A stretch of DNA of 11,561 bases from an uncultured Gammaproteobacteria bacterium (GCA_937958785.1 CALGMY010000165.1:1-11561), one strand, 5' to 3'; positions 1-7,682 are shown, counted from the stretch's first letter. Numbers and translations: made by a program. Notes: generated by a model from the letters alone, not told the origin.

Positions 1-407
1 ACCGGGTGCAGGGTGAATTCCGCCTTGACCGGGGCAACGCCTTCACCTGCAACCTGGGCCTCGAGGGCCCCGCCACCGACATCGGCATCCTCGGCCGGGT
101 TTCCATCCCCGACCGCCGCTACGACCAGCTGGCCGTCGTCCGGCCACACGTCTCCGACGTGCTGGCCGTGGGGGGCTTCGTGGGCGGTCCGGTGGTGGGC
201 AGCACGGTCCTCCTCATCTCCCAGATCTTCCGCAAGCCCCTGAGCGCCCTCGGCGAGAGCTATTACCGCCTGACGGGGCCCTGGGACGCGCCGCTGGTCA
301 CGGAGGTCCAGAAGAGCGAGGTGGACCTGACCCCGTTCCGGGACTGCGAGCGGTACCTTGCCGAGGCGCTGAAGCAGCTGCCGCCGGAGGCGGAGCTGAC
401 CCGCTGA
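1..407 (+). CDS. yhdP: YhdP family AsmA-like protein, C-terminal end (5' truncated)
   Basis: This is the last ~135 codons of a large gene that begins before the window; the open frame already runs from base 3, so the GTG at 6 is not its start. The product resembles the extreme C-terminus of YhdP (DUF3971/AsmA-like, over 1200 residues in E. coli). Shared traits are a beta-rich stretch with repeated 'GPATDIGILGR'-type strands, a segment around 'YDQLAVVRPHVSDVLAVGGF', a Gly-rich hydrophobic stretch, and a closing 'YYRLTGPWDAP' strand. Family knowledge: YhdP is an inner-membrane-anchored protein spanning the periplasm that, with TamB and YdbH, moves phospholipids toward the outer membrane. The position just upstream of nitrilase and tldD matches the usual gammaproteobacterial order and supports the call. 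The tail after the last strand is charged and poorly conserved. Confidence 0.85.
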   Translation, partial: RVQGEFRLDRGNAFTCNLGLEGPATDIGILGRVSIPDRRYDQLAVVRPHVSDVLAVGGFVGGPVVGSTVLLISQIFRKPLSALGESYYRLTGPWDAPLVTEVQKSEVDLTPFRDCERYLAEALKQLPPEAELTR

Positions 408-474
408 CCGTGGACCGGCCGGGATTTCTGCGGACCAGCGAACTGCTTGGCAGGCGGGCGGGGCGTCCCCACAT

Positions 475-480
475 TAGACT
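475..480 (+). promoter_or_regulatory. possible -10 box (TAGACT) before the nitrilase gene
   Basis: TAGACT lies 30 nt before the nitrilase ATG in the 103-bp gap after yhdP. It differs from TATAAT at two positions. A TTGGCA at 447-452 resembles a -35 box, but the 22-bp spacing is too long for a normal sigma70 promoter. The same hexamer sits at nearly the same distance before the Rieske gene. Tentative. Confidence 0.3.
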
Positions 481-510
481 GGTCGGTAACCTCCGGACAG
501 AAGCTGCCCG

Positions 511-1338
511 ATGAAGACCCTGCGAATCTCCGCGATCCAGATGAACTCCGGCGAGGACGTCGCCGCCAACCTGACCCGTGCCCGGCGCTGGCTGCGCTCG
601 GCCGCGGCCGATGGTGCGACGCTCGCCGTGCTGCCCGAGAACTTCGCCCGCATGGGCAAGAAGGAGTCGGACAAGCTCGCCCTAACCGAGGAAGATGGCG
701 CAGGTCCGCTGCAGGACTTCCTGGCCGCAGAGGCCGCCCGTTCCGGCATGTGGATCGTGGGTGGCACCATCCCGCTGAAGAGCGACGACCCGAAGCGGCC
801 CTATGCGGCGGCCCTCGTCTACGACGGCAGCGGCAAGCGCGCCGGCCGCTACGACAAGGTGCACCTCTTCGACGTGCGGGTACCGGAGAGCGAGGAGGCC
901 TACCGGGAATCCCGCAGTACGATGCATGGCGCCAAGCCGCTGGTGCTGGAGACCCCCTGGGGGAGCCTCGGGGTAGCGGTTTGCTACGACCTGCGTTTCC
1001 CGGAGATGTTCCGCTGGATGGCCCAGCAGGGCATGGACGTGCTGGCGCTGCCGGCCGCCTTCACGTACCGCACCGGCGCCGCCCACTGGGAGCCGCTGCT
1101 CCGGGCCCGGGCGATCGAGAACCTCACCTACGTCGCGGCCGCAGCCCAGACCGGTACCCATCCGGGCGGTCGCCAGACCTATGGCCACACCGTTCTGGTG
1201 GACCCCTGGGGTGCCGTCCTCACCGACGCGGGCGGCCGCACCGGGGTCATCACCGCCACCATCGACATCCAGCGCCTCAAGAAGCTGCGCCAGCAGTTCC
1301 CGGTGCTGGAACACCGGCGCTTCAAGGCACCGGCATGA
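511..1338 (+). CDS. carbon-nitrogen hydrolase (nitrilase superfamily, Nit1/YbeM-like)
   Basis: A 275-residue member of the nitrilase superfamily. The Glu-Lys-Cys triad can be placed at E43 ('LPENF'), K116 ('YDKVHLFD') and C158 ('CYDLRFPE'). The 'CYDLRFPE' block and overall length resemble the Nit1/YbeM branch, whose characterised members hydrolyse deaminated glutathione, a side product of transaminases. That substrate is an inference here; a related omega-amidase role is possible. The protein should be cytoplasmic, as no signal peptide is visible. The ATG at 511 is used because the conserved N-terminal strand ('LRISAIQM') starts right after it, though the upstream Shine-Dalgarno is poor. The stop at 1336-1338 is only 16 bp before the tldD ATG, so the two genes are probably co-transcribed. 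A nitrilase between yhdP and tldD is a recurring gammaproteobacterial arrangement. Confidence 0.9.
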   Translation: MKTLRISAIQMNSGEDVAANLTRARRWLRSAAADGATLAVLPENFARMGKKESDKLALTEEDGAGPLQDFLAAEAARSGMWIVGGTIPLKSDDPKRPYAAALVYDGSGKRAGRYDKVHLFDVRVPESEEAYRESRSTMHGAKPLVLETPWGSLGVAVCYDLRFPEMFRWMAQQGMDVLALPAAFTYRTGAAHWEPLLRARAIENLTYVAAAAQTGTHPGGRQTYGHTVLVDPWGAVLTDAGGRTGVITATIDIQRLKKLRQQFPVLEHRRFKAPA

Positions 1339-1354
1339 ACCTGCAGGATCACCC

Positions 1355-2812
1355 ATGAACCCGACCGCTGGAAATCCCCTTGCCCTCGTCCGCCAGCACG
1401 TGCTCGACGCGGGCGGCATTGCCGACCATGACCTCGAGCGTGCCCTGGGCACGCTCATGCGTGGTGCGGTCGACAACGCCGACCTGTACTTCGAAGTTTC
1501 CCGGCAGGAGTCCTGGACCCTCGAGGACGGGATCGTGAAGGAGGGGGCCCACAGCATCGAGCAGGGCGTCGGTGTGCGGGCCATGGCCGGCGAGAAGACG
1601 GGCTTCGCCTACTCCGACGAGGTGCTGGTGCCGGCGCTGCTGCAGGCCTCCCAGGCGGCGGGCGCCATCGTGCGCCAGGGCCAGCAGGGACGCGTGCAGG
1701 CCTGGCAGCCCCGGGCGGGTCATCGCCTGTATGAGCCCGTGGATCCGCTGCCCACGCTCCGGGACGACGACAAGGTGGCCCTGCTCCAGCGCGTGGACCG
1801 GGAGGTCCGTGCGCTCGACCCCCGCGTGAAGCAGGTGGTGGCGAGCCTCGCTGCCGCCCACGACGTGGTCCTCGTCTGCGCCAGCGACGGCACCATGGCC
1901 GCCGACGTGCGTCCGCTGGTCCGCTTCAACATCTCGGTGATCGTCGAGGATGGCGACAAGCGGGAACAGGGCTATGCCGGCGGGGGCGGGCGCTTCGGCT
2001 ACGACCATCTCGGCCCGGAGCGGCTGCTCGACTTCGGCCGGGAAGCGGTCCGCCAGGCCCTCGTCAACCTGGACGCGGTGCCCGCGCCCTCCGGCGAGAT
2101 GATCGTGGTGCTGGGGCCGGGCTGGCCCGGCGTGCTGCTCCACGAGGCCATCGGCCACGGCCTGGAGGGCGACTTCAACCGCAAGGGCACCTCGGCATTC
2201 ACCGGGCGGATCGGCGAGCGCGTGGCTTCCGAACTCTGCACCGTGGTGGACGACGGCACGCTCCCGGGCCGGCGGGGTTCGCTGAACATGGACGACGAGG
2301 GGACCCCGACCCGCAACACCGTCCTGATCGAGAACGGCATCCTGAAGGGCTACCTGCAGGACAAGATGAATGCCCGGCTCATGGGCGTCGAGTCCACGGG
2401 CAACGGCCGGCGCCAGTCGTTTGCCCACACACCCATGCCGCGCATGACCAACACCTACATGCTGGCCGGCCCGCATCATCCCGACGAGATCATCGCGTCG
2501 GTCAAGAAGGGCGTCTACGCGCGCAATTTCGGTGGTGGCCAGGTGGATATCACCTCCGGCAAGTTCGTGTTCTCCGCCACCGAGGCCTACCGCATCGAGA
2601 ACGGGAAGATCGGTGCGCCGATCCGGGACGCCACGCTGGTCGGCGACGGGCCGACGGTGCTGAACCGGGTCACCATGGTGGGCAACGACCTGGCCCTCGA
2701 CACGGGCATCGGCGTCTGCGGCAAGGAGGGGCAGTCGGTGCCGGTTGGCGTCGGCCAGCCGACGCTCCGCATCGATGGACTCACCGTCGGCGGCACCGGG
2801 GGTGACGAATGA
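1355..2812 (+). CDS. tldD: TldD, metalloprotease subunit of the TldD/TldE complex
   Basis: A 485-residue protein, close to the ~481 residues of E. coli TldD and alignable over its full length. It carries the metal-binding HExxxH motif at residues 263-268 (HEAIGH) and the conserved C-terminal Cys at 455 ('GIGVCGKEGQ'). Family knowledge: TldD pairs with TldE (PmbA) to form a zinc-dependent protease. The complex degrades unfolded peptides, cleaves the microcin B17 leader and degrades the antitoxin CcdA. The frame is open far upstream, but the ATG at 1355 is chosen because the following residues match the family N-terminus. It also has AGGA at 1345-1348, six bases before it; upstream starts would lie inside the nitrilase gene. 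The stop overlaps the pmbA ATG (ATGA, 2809-2812), which indicates translational coupling and balanced production of the two subunits. Confidence 0.97.
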   Translation: MNPTAGNPLALVRQHVLDAGGIADHDLERALGTLMRGAVDNADLYFEVSRQESWTLEDGIVKEGAHSIEQGVGVRAMAGEKTGFAYSDEVLVPALLQASQAAGAIVRQGQQGRVQAWQPRAGHRLYEPVDPLPTLRDDDKVALLQRVDREVRALDPRVKQVVASLAAAHDVVLVCASDGTMAADVRPLVRFNISVIVEDGDKREQGYAGGGGRFGYDHLGPERLLDFGREAVRQALVNLDAVPAPSGEMIVVLGPGWPGVLLHEAIGHGLEGDFNRKGTSAFTGRIGERVASELCTVVDDGTLPGRRGSLNMDDEGTPTRNTVLIENGILKGYLQDKMNARLMGVESTGNGRRQSFAHTPMPRMTNTYMLAGPHHPDEIIASVKKGVYARNFGGGQVDITSGKFVFSATEAYRIENGKIGAPIRDATLVGDGPTVLNRVTMVGNDLALDTGIGVCGKEGQSVPVGVGQPTLRIDGLTVGGTGGDE

Positions 2813-4158
2813 GCGACCGCACCTCCCTCACCATCGCGTCCGGCCTCGGCACGCTGCAGGAAAAGGTGGCCGGCGCCCTGAAGCTGGCGAAGCAGCTCGG
2901 CGCTACCCAGGCGGAAGCCCATGCGAATTTCGGCACGGGCTTCTCGGTGAACGTCCGCATGCGGGAGGTGGAGACGCTCCGCCACCAGCGCGACCAGGGC
3001 CTCAGCATCACCGTGTGGCTGGGCCACCGCAAGGGCACGGCCAGCACCTCTGACCTGCGCCCGGACGCCCTGGAGGAGTCCGTGCGCAAGGCGTGCGCGC
3101 TCGCGAAGTACGGCGCGGAGGACAGCGCATCCGGGCTCGCCGACGCGGACCGGCTGGCCACCGCGATCCCTGACCTCGGCCTGTACCACCCCTGGGCCAT
3201 CGATCCGGCCCGGGCGATCGAGCTCGCCACCGCCTGCGAGGCGGCGGCGCTCGACGCCGACCCGCGCGTGACCAATTCGGAGGGCGCGTCGGTCAGCACC
3301 AGCGAGGGCCTGCGGGTCTACGGCAACAGCCATGGCTTCCTGGCGGGCTACCCGGAGTCCGACCACAGCTATACCTGCTCGGTGGTCGCGACCGGCAACG
3401 GCGCGATGGAGACCGACTACGAGTACGCGGTGGCCCGCTCCGCGGCGGACCTGCCGTCCCCGGAGAGTGTCGGCGCCGAGGCCGGCCGGCGCACGGCCGC
3501 CCGTCTGGGCGGCATCAAGCCCGAGACGCGCGTCGCGCCGGTGCTGTTCCCCGCCCGGGTGGCCCGGGGACTCATCGGGCACCTGCTCGGTGCGATCAGT
3601 GGTGGCGCGCTGTACCGCAAGTCCACCTTCCTGGTGGATGCCCTGGGCAAGCCGGTGTTCGCGGGCCGCGTGACCATCGACGAGCAGCCCCACCTCTTGA
3701 AGGGGCTGAACAGTGCCCCCTTCGACAACGAAGGCGTGGCAACCTCGGACCGGCGACTGGTTGACGCCGGCGTGCTGCGCGGCTACCTGCTCGGCAGCTA
3801 CTACGCACGCAAGCTGGGAATGCAGACCACCGGCAATGCGGGTGGCGCCCACAACCTGGTGGTCCACAGCACCGCTGGCGGCTTCGACGACCTGGTGCGC
3901 CAGATGGGCACCGGCCTCATCATCGCCGACCTCATGGGCAGCGGCATCAACCCGGTGACCGGCGACTATTCCCGGGGCGCCAGCGGTTTCTGGGTGGAGA
4001 ACGGCGAGATCCGCCACCCCGTCACCGAGGTGACCATCGCCGGCAACCTGAAGGAGATGTACCAGGGCATACTCGCCATCGGCTCCGACGTGGACCGGCG
4101 TGGTGGCGTGATCACCGGGTCGATCCTCGTGGACCGCATGACCATCGCAGGCAGCTAG
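2809..4158 (+). CDS. pmbA: PmbA/TldE, non-metal subunit of the TldD/TldE protease
   Basis: A 449-residue protein, virtually the length of E. coli PmbA (450). It shares long blocks with it: 'NSHGFLAGY' near residue 180, 'GGALYRKSTFLVDALGK' mid-protein, 'GNAGGAHN', and 'GDYSRGASGFWVENGEI' near the C-terminus. As in the family, it lacks the HExxxH motif of TldD; the active site is supplied by TldD and PmbA shapes the complex. Translation starts inside the tldD stop (ATGA overlap). In several other gammaproteobacteria yjgA (DUF615) lies next to pmbA; here there is no room for it. The stop codon TAG (4156-4158) merges with the Shine-Dalgarno AGGGAG of the next gene, continuing the coupling. Confidence 0.97.
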   Translation: MSDRTSLTIASGLGTLQEKVAGALKLAKQLGATQAEAHANFGTGFSVNVRMREVETLRHQRDQGLSITVWLGHRKGTASTSDLRPDALEESVRKACALAKYGAEDSASGLADADRLATAIPDLGLYHPWAIDPARAIELATACEAAALDADPRVTNSEGASVSTSEGLRVYGNSHGFLAGYPESDHSYTCSVVATGNGAMETDYEYAVARSAADLPSPESVGAEAGRRTAARLGGIKPETRVAPVLFPARVARGLIGHLLGAISGGALYRKSTFLVDALGKPVFAGRVTIDEQPHLLKGLNSAPFDNEGVATSDRRLVDAGVLRGYLLGSYYARKLGMQTTGNAGGAHNLVVHSTAGGFDDLVRQMGTGLIIADLMGSGINPVTGDYSRGASGFWVENGEIRHPVTEVTIAGNLKEMYQGILAIGSDVDRRGGVITGSILVDRMTIAGS

Positions 4159-4168
4159 GGAGTCACCG

Positions 4169-4576
4169 GTGTCCGAACGTGCACCTCTCGAACCCCATAT
4201 CGCCTACTGCGGCTTGGACTGCTCTGGGTGCGACGTCTTCCAGGCCACCGCCTGGAACGACGATGGCATCCGGCAGGCCTACGCCGACAAGGTGTACAAG
4301 TCCTGGAAGATCGTGGTGGAGCCCGCGAGGCTCAATTGCCATGGTTGCCGGGACGAGCGGCCCAAATCCGGCTTCTGCGCGACCTGCCAGGTGCGCCAGT
4401 GCGCCCGGGACCGGGGCTACGAGAATTGTGCCCACTGCCCGGACTACGGGTGCGACAAGCTGCAGCGGGTCCATGCGGCCATGATCAACGTGGGCAAGGC
4501 CGTGAACGGGGTCGCCAGCGCCAGCCTGAACCTCGAGGCAATCCGGCGGCAGCTGCGGGACCTAGCGCCCGAGTGA
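4169..4576 (+). CDS. DUF3795 cysteine-rich protein
   Basis: A 135-residue protein with 11 cysteines in its first 98 residues (14, 18, 21, 57, 60, 70, 73, 78, 87, 90, 95). They are arranged as 'CGLDCSGC', then CxxC pairs and a closing CxxCxxxxC. This is the DUF3795 pattern, where a metal site (zinc or an iron-sulfur cluster) is presumed but function is unknown. No signal peptide or membrane segment is seen. The start is a GTG with an excellent AGGGAG six bases upstream (4157-4162), overlapping the pmbA stop. The gene is therefore very likely the last cistron of the nitrilase-tldD-pmbA unit. A link to TldD/E peptide processing is only suggested by position. Its 3' end overlaps the convergent gene by 15 bp. 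The C-terminal ~35 residues are helical and lack cysteines. Confidence 0.85.
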   Translation: MSERAPLEPHIAYCGLDCSGCDVFQATAWNDDGIRQAYADKVYKSWKIVVEPARLNCHGCRDERPKSGFCATCQVRQCARDRGYENCAHCPDYGCDKLQRVHAAMINVGKAVNGVASASLNLEAIRRQLRDLAPE

Positions 4577-5086
4577 TCTCGCCGCCGACGCGAGCAGCAC
4601 CCGCGAGTACACCACGTGGAAGCCGCCGAGCAGGCGGAAGCCCAGGCTGCGGCGCCGTTCACCCGTCCGCGGGTCCGTGCGGGTCGCGATGCCGGAACCG
4701 AAGCGGAGTCCGGTAAGCTCGACGTCGCCCCCTGCTGGCGTCACCGCGAACCAGGACCGGGTGTTCCCGAGCATGTCCCCGAGCAGCATTTGCGTGGGCG
4801 CGCGGGCGAGGACCCGCCAGGCCGCGAAGCGGTCCGCCGAACCGTCGGCCACCGCCCGGGCGTCCGCGTCGGTGGAGGGCCAGCCGAGGGGCCCGAGGAT
4901 GAGCCGCTCGAGCCGGAAGACGGGCGAGGTGTAGAAGGCCCATACGAATTCCGGCAGGGACACCTTCCCTGCCACGACGGTGACGAAGCAGTCGGCATGG
5001 GCGTCCCACGCGGCGGGGTCCGGGCCCTTCCGGAAGGTGCGGAGCAGGGAGTCGGCAGGCACCGGCTCCTGGACGACGCGGGTCAT
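4562..5086 (-). CDS. conserved-looking protein of unknown function (174 aa)
   Basis: I do not recognise a named family with confidence. The 174-residue product has coherent composition: mixed hydrophobic and aromatic segments ('EFVWAFYTSPVFRLERLILG', 'TRSWFAVTP', 'LGFRLLGGFHVVYSRVLL'), with no signal peptide and no obvious catalytic motif. The last stretch could be an amphipathic helix or a weak membrane-associated segment. It is preferred over the overlapping plus-strand frames because those give Arg/Gly/Pro-rich, low-hydrophobicity translations. The ATG at 5086 has no Shine-Dalgarno, but TAGAAT, a good -10 box, ends five bases before it, which suggests a leaderless mRNA. It is convergent with the DUF3795 gene (15-bp overlap) and divergent from the Rieske gene. 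Confidence 0.7.
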   Translation of the reverse strand: MTRVVQEPVPADSLLRTFRKGPDPAAWDAHADCFVTVVAGKVSLPEFVWAFYTSPVFRLERLILGPLGWPSTDADARAVADGSADRFAAWRVLARAPTQMLLGDMLGNTRSWFAVTPAGGDVELTGLRFGSGIATRTDPRTGERRRSLGFRLLGGFHVVYSRVLLASAARSLGR

Positions 5087-5091
5087 GCCCC

Positions 5092-5097
5092 ATTCTA
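5092..5097 (-). promoter_or_regulatory. -10 box (TAGAAT) for the 4562-5086 gene
   Basis: Read on the minus strand, TAGAAT (one mismatch to TATAAT) ends five bases before the ATG. Transcription would start at or next to the A of the start codon, giving a leaderless message, which agrees with the absence of a Shine-Dalgarno. No convincing -35 box is seen at the expected distance. Confidence 0.45.
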
Positions 5098-5153
5098 GAC
5101 GCCGCCTGCCCCGACTTCGGAAATCCCGTACCGGAAGCCCGGCACCTTGTCCC

Positions 5154-5159
5154 TAGACT
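5154..5159 (+). promoter_or_regulatory. possible -10 box (TAGACT) for the Rieske gene
   Basis: TAGACT lies 29 nt before the ATG at 5189. A start about seven bases further on would give a short leader containing AGGA at 5175-5178. There is no clear -35 box. The same hexamer at almost the same distance precedes the nitrilase gene. Tentative. Confidence 0.3.
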
Positions 5160-5188
5160 CCGGGGCAGGTCATCAGGACTCCTACCCC

Positions 5189-6301
5189 ATGTACATCAAC
5201 TTCTGGTACCCCATCGCCCCGGCCGACGAGGTCAAGGCCGACGTCCCCTTCCGCGCCCAGGTCCTCGGCCTGAAGTTCGTCGCGTTCCGCACCGCCGACG
5301 GCAAGGCCCACGTGCTCTCCGACGTCTGCGTGCACCGGGGCGGGTCCCTCGGCAAGGGCTGGGTGCGGGACGACACCGTGGTCTGCCCGTACCACGGCTG
5401 GCGCTTCAACGGCGCCGGCCGCTGCACCCTGATCCCGACCCTGCCGGACGAGGCGCCGCCTGCCCGGGCGAAGGTCGACAGCTACCCCGTCCAGGAGAAG
5501 TACGGCATCGTCTTCGCCTTCCTCGGTGACCTGCCCGAGGCCGAGCGGCCGCCGCTGCACGACATCGCCGAGTTCGACCAGCCCGGCTGGCGGGCCAACA
5601 AGCTCACGGTGTTCGAGGTTCCGGCCTACTACGAGCGCTCCATGGAGAACGGGCTCGATCCGTCCCACAACGAGTTTGTACACCCGGCCCAGGGTTCGCC
5701 CAACATCAATGCCAACCTGCGCAAGAAGCCCCTGGACGTGGAAGACGTTCCCTGGGGCAGCCGCTTCCTGGTGCGCTTCGAGAACAAGGAATCGCTGAAG
5801 TCCACCAAGGCCCTGGCCGACAAGGACACGCTGGTGGACGAGGTCACGGCGGGCTCGGGCCACGTGGGCCCGAACCAGATGATCACCTGGATCCGGTTCT
5901 CGCCCACCAACATGTTCCACCAGTACTTCTTCGAAGCCCCCATCGACGAGACCCGCACCCGGGTGTTCTTCGTCAACATGCGGACCTTCCTGCTCGATCC
6001 CCAGCACGACGACCGCATCGGCCGGGTGAACCTGGTTGTGGCCCAGGAGGACATCAACATCCTGGCAGAGCTGGACCCGGTCCAGACGCCGGACACCACC
6101 ATCAAGGAAGTCCTCGTTCCGTCGGACAAGGCGGTGGTGGTCTACCGGGAGTGGCTGAAGAAATTCGACCGGAACGGCTGGCGCATCGATACGGACACCC
6201 TGAAGGCCCGCAAGGGCAAGGTGGCCTACGCCATCCCCTGCCCGGACCGCCGGACATCGGGTAACTGGGTCCTGGACGCGGTGCCGCTGCAGCCGGCCTG
6301 A
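5189..6301 (+). CDS. Rieske non-heme iron oxygenase, alpha subunit
   Basis: A 370-residue protein with the full two-domain layout of ring-hydroxylating oxygenase large subunits. The N-terminal Rieske [2Fe-2S] site is C47-x-H49 and C66-xx-H69. The mononuclear iron site follows as 'ENGLDPSHNEFVH', with D157, H160 and H165, and an acidic pair E287-D288 that probably supplies the carboxylate ligand. Such enzymes oxidise aromatic, steroid, chlorin-like or alkylamine substrates using electrons from a reductase or ferredoxin. The substrate cannot be read from sequence. No reductase, ferredoxin or small subunit is nearby, so electrons must come from elsewhere. The frame is open from 5147, but ATG 5189 is preferred because the family-like 'MYINFWYPIA' start follows it and AGGA lies upstream. 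It is probably monocistronic: a hairpin covers its stop codon. Confidence 0.88.
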   Translation: MYINFWYPIAPADEVKADVPFRAQVLGLKFVAFRTADGKAHVLSDVCVHRGGSLGKGWVRDDTVVCPYHGWRFNGAGRCTLIPTLPDEAPPARAKVDSYPVQEKYGIVFAFLGDLPEAERPPLHDIAEFDQPGWRANKLTVFEVPAYYERSMENGLDPSHNEFVHPAQGSPNINANLRKKPLDVEDVPWGSRFLVRFENKESLKSTKALADKDTLVDEVTAGSGHVGPNQMITWIRFSPTNMFHQYFFEAPIDETRTRVFFVNMRTFLLDPQHDDRIGRVNLVVAQEDINILAELDPVQTPDTTIKEVLVPSDKAVVVYREWLKKFDRNGWRIDTDTLKARKGKVAYAIPCPDRRTSGNWVLDAVPLQPA

Positions 6302-6316
6302 GTATTGAGGCCGGCT
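6291..6316 (+). terminator. hairpin spanning the Rieske stop codon, possible terminator
   Basis: A perfect 9-bp inverted repeat: AGCCGGCCT (6291-6299) and AGGCCGGCT (6308-6316), with an 8-base loop GAGTATTG. The stop codon TGA (6299-6301) lies at the stem-loop junction. No T-tract follows, so it is not a textbook intrinsic terminator. It could be a weak terminator or protect the 3' end. Confidence 0.4.
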
Positions 6317-6365
6317 TCCAGTGGGCATACGCTTGCCGGGGGCAGGCAAGGGGACGTCGCTCGAC

Positions 6366-7682
6366 GTGAGGCCGGGAGCAGGTGGCGGGCTGATGGCGGT
6401 GCTGTGCCTTGCTGGCTGTTCGGCTGGCCAGCCCTACTCCATTCCTTTCATGCCTCCGCCGGCGTTCCTTGAGGCGGCGGAGATCCCGCCCTTCTCGGAC
6501 CCGACGCCCGTGGCGTTGCCACCGGACCCCCGGCTGTTCTATGCCACCGTCCGGATTCCGTCCCAGGATGGAGATCCCGACCGCTTTTACACCAAGCGCC
6601 GGGCTACCGAGATCCGGCTGGGCGTCGGCCGGGTGGCGCTGGGGCGCGGCGACCTCACCTGGGACCAGGCCCGCCGGATGTCCGTGCTCAAGAATTCCAC
6701 CGACAAGTACCCGCTGCAGGTCGCGGACATCGAGGAGTTTGGGATCCTGGATCGGACTGCACAGCCCTTCCTGGGTTCCGAAGCGGGGAGCGCCACCGAC
6801 GCCAGCCCCCGGGAGCGATACGTGGCGGGGATCAACGAGCGACTGGCGCGCAGCCGTGACAAGGACATCTTCCTCTATGTTCACGGCTACAAGGTCAATT
6901 TCGAGAATCCAGTCCTCGTCGCGGCCGAGCTCTGGCACTTCCTCGGCTATGAGGGAGTTTTCATTCCCTTCGCCTGGCCGTCCCGCGTGGGCCGGCTGGA
7001 CTACTTCGGAGACACCGAGTCGGCCCGCTACTCCGCGCGTTACCTGCGGGAATTCATCGAGTTTCTGGCGGAGGAGACCAATGCCCGCCGGATCCACATC
7101 CTGGGGTACAGCGCCGGTACCCGTCTCGTGGCGGCATCGTTGCACCAGCTTGCACTGGTGAACGCCGGGCGGAGCACCGAGGAGATTCACCAGCGCCTGC
7201 GGCTCGGAAACACGATCCTCGTCGGTAGTGACCTCGACCGGGGAATATTCGCCAACTACCTGCTCGACGGCCTTCTGCGCGTACAGCAGCACCTGCTCAT
7301 CTACGAGTCGCCGAAGGACAAGGCCCTGGCGATGGCCCTGTTCGCCTTCGGCAATGAGCGTGTGGGGCAACTGGACCCCGGCGATCTTACCCCCGAGGCG
7401 CGGAGGTTCCTCCTGGGTAGCGACGAGCTGGCCCTGGTCAGCGTCGCCAATGCCCCGGGCTATGACGCCGGCAAGGGCCACAGCTATTTCCGCGACAGCC
7501 CACTCGTGAGCAGCGACGTATTGGCCACGCTGCGCTACGAGTTCTCGCCAGCGGATCGTGGGCTCGTCCAGGATCCGGAGACCGGGGTCTGGGCATTCCC
7601 GCCGGACTACCTCGAACGGCTGGAGGCGGCGGTCTTCCGCGCTGACCCGGAGCTGGCGCACCGCGCGCGAGCCGCGCCATGA
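6366..7682 (+). CDS. DUF900 alpha/beta hydrolase, predicted lipoprotein
   Basis: A ~438-residue lipoprotein of the DUF900 alpha/beta-hydrolase group. From the GTG at 6366 the N-terminus is a short signal with an early Arg, a hydrophobic run and lipobox LAGC. Starting at GTG 6321 would add 15 residues and also keep the lipobox, so the exact start is uncertain. Fold landmarks appear in order: 'YVHGY' (oxyanion strand), 'FAWPS', the nucleophile elbow GYSAG (Ser codon 7110-7112), 'VGSDLDRGIF' (likely acid) and 'GHSYFRDSP' (likely catalytic His). The last Cys-anchored N-terminus implies periplasmic or outer-membrane location. Esterase- or peptidase-like activity is a family-level guess and the substrate is unknown. 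The stop overlaps the META gene start (ATGA), so the two are coupled. Confidence 0.85.
   Translation: MRPGAGGGLMAVLCLAGCSAGQPYSIPFMPPPAFLEAAEIPPFSDPTPVALPPDPRLFYATVRIPSQDGDPDRFYTKRRATEIRLGVGRVALGRGDLTWDQARRMSVLKNSTDKYPLQVADIEEFGILDRTAQPFLGSEAGSATDASPRERYVAGINERLARSRDKDIFLYVHGYKVNFENPVLVAAELWHFLGYEGVFIPFAWPSRVGRLDYFGDTESARYSARYLREFIEFLAEETNARRIHILGYSAGTRLVAASLHQLALVNAGRSTEEIHQRLRLGNTILVGSDLDRGIFANYLLDGLLRVQQHLLIYESPKDKALAMALFAFGNERVGQLDPGDLTPEARRFLLGSDELALVSVANAPGYDAGKGHSYFRDSPLVSSDVLATLRYEFSPADRGLVQDPETGVWAFPPDYLERLEAAVFRADPELAHRARAAP

Noticed and set aside
1181..1354. Upstream in-frame extension of tldD
   Set aside because: It lies inside the nitrilase gene, translates to Ser/Arg/Pro-rich sequence, and TldD homology begins at ATG 1355 with a good ribosome site.
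2587..4017. Long minus-strand open frame (476 codons) opposite pmbA
   Set aside because: Shadow of pmbA, which matches its family along its full length.
6102..7661. Long minus-strand open frame (519 codons) opposite the DUF900 gene
   Set aside because: High GC keeps antisense frames open. The plus strand has clear lipobox and hydrolase motifs, while the antisense product is Arg/Gly/Pro-rich with no recognisable domain.
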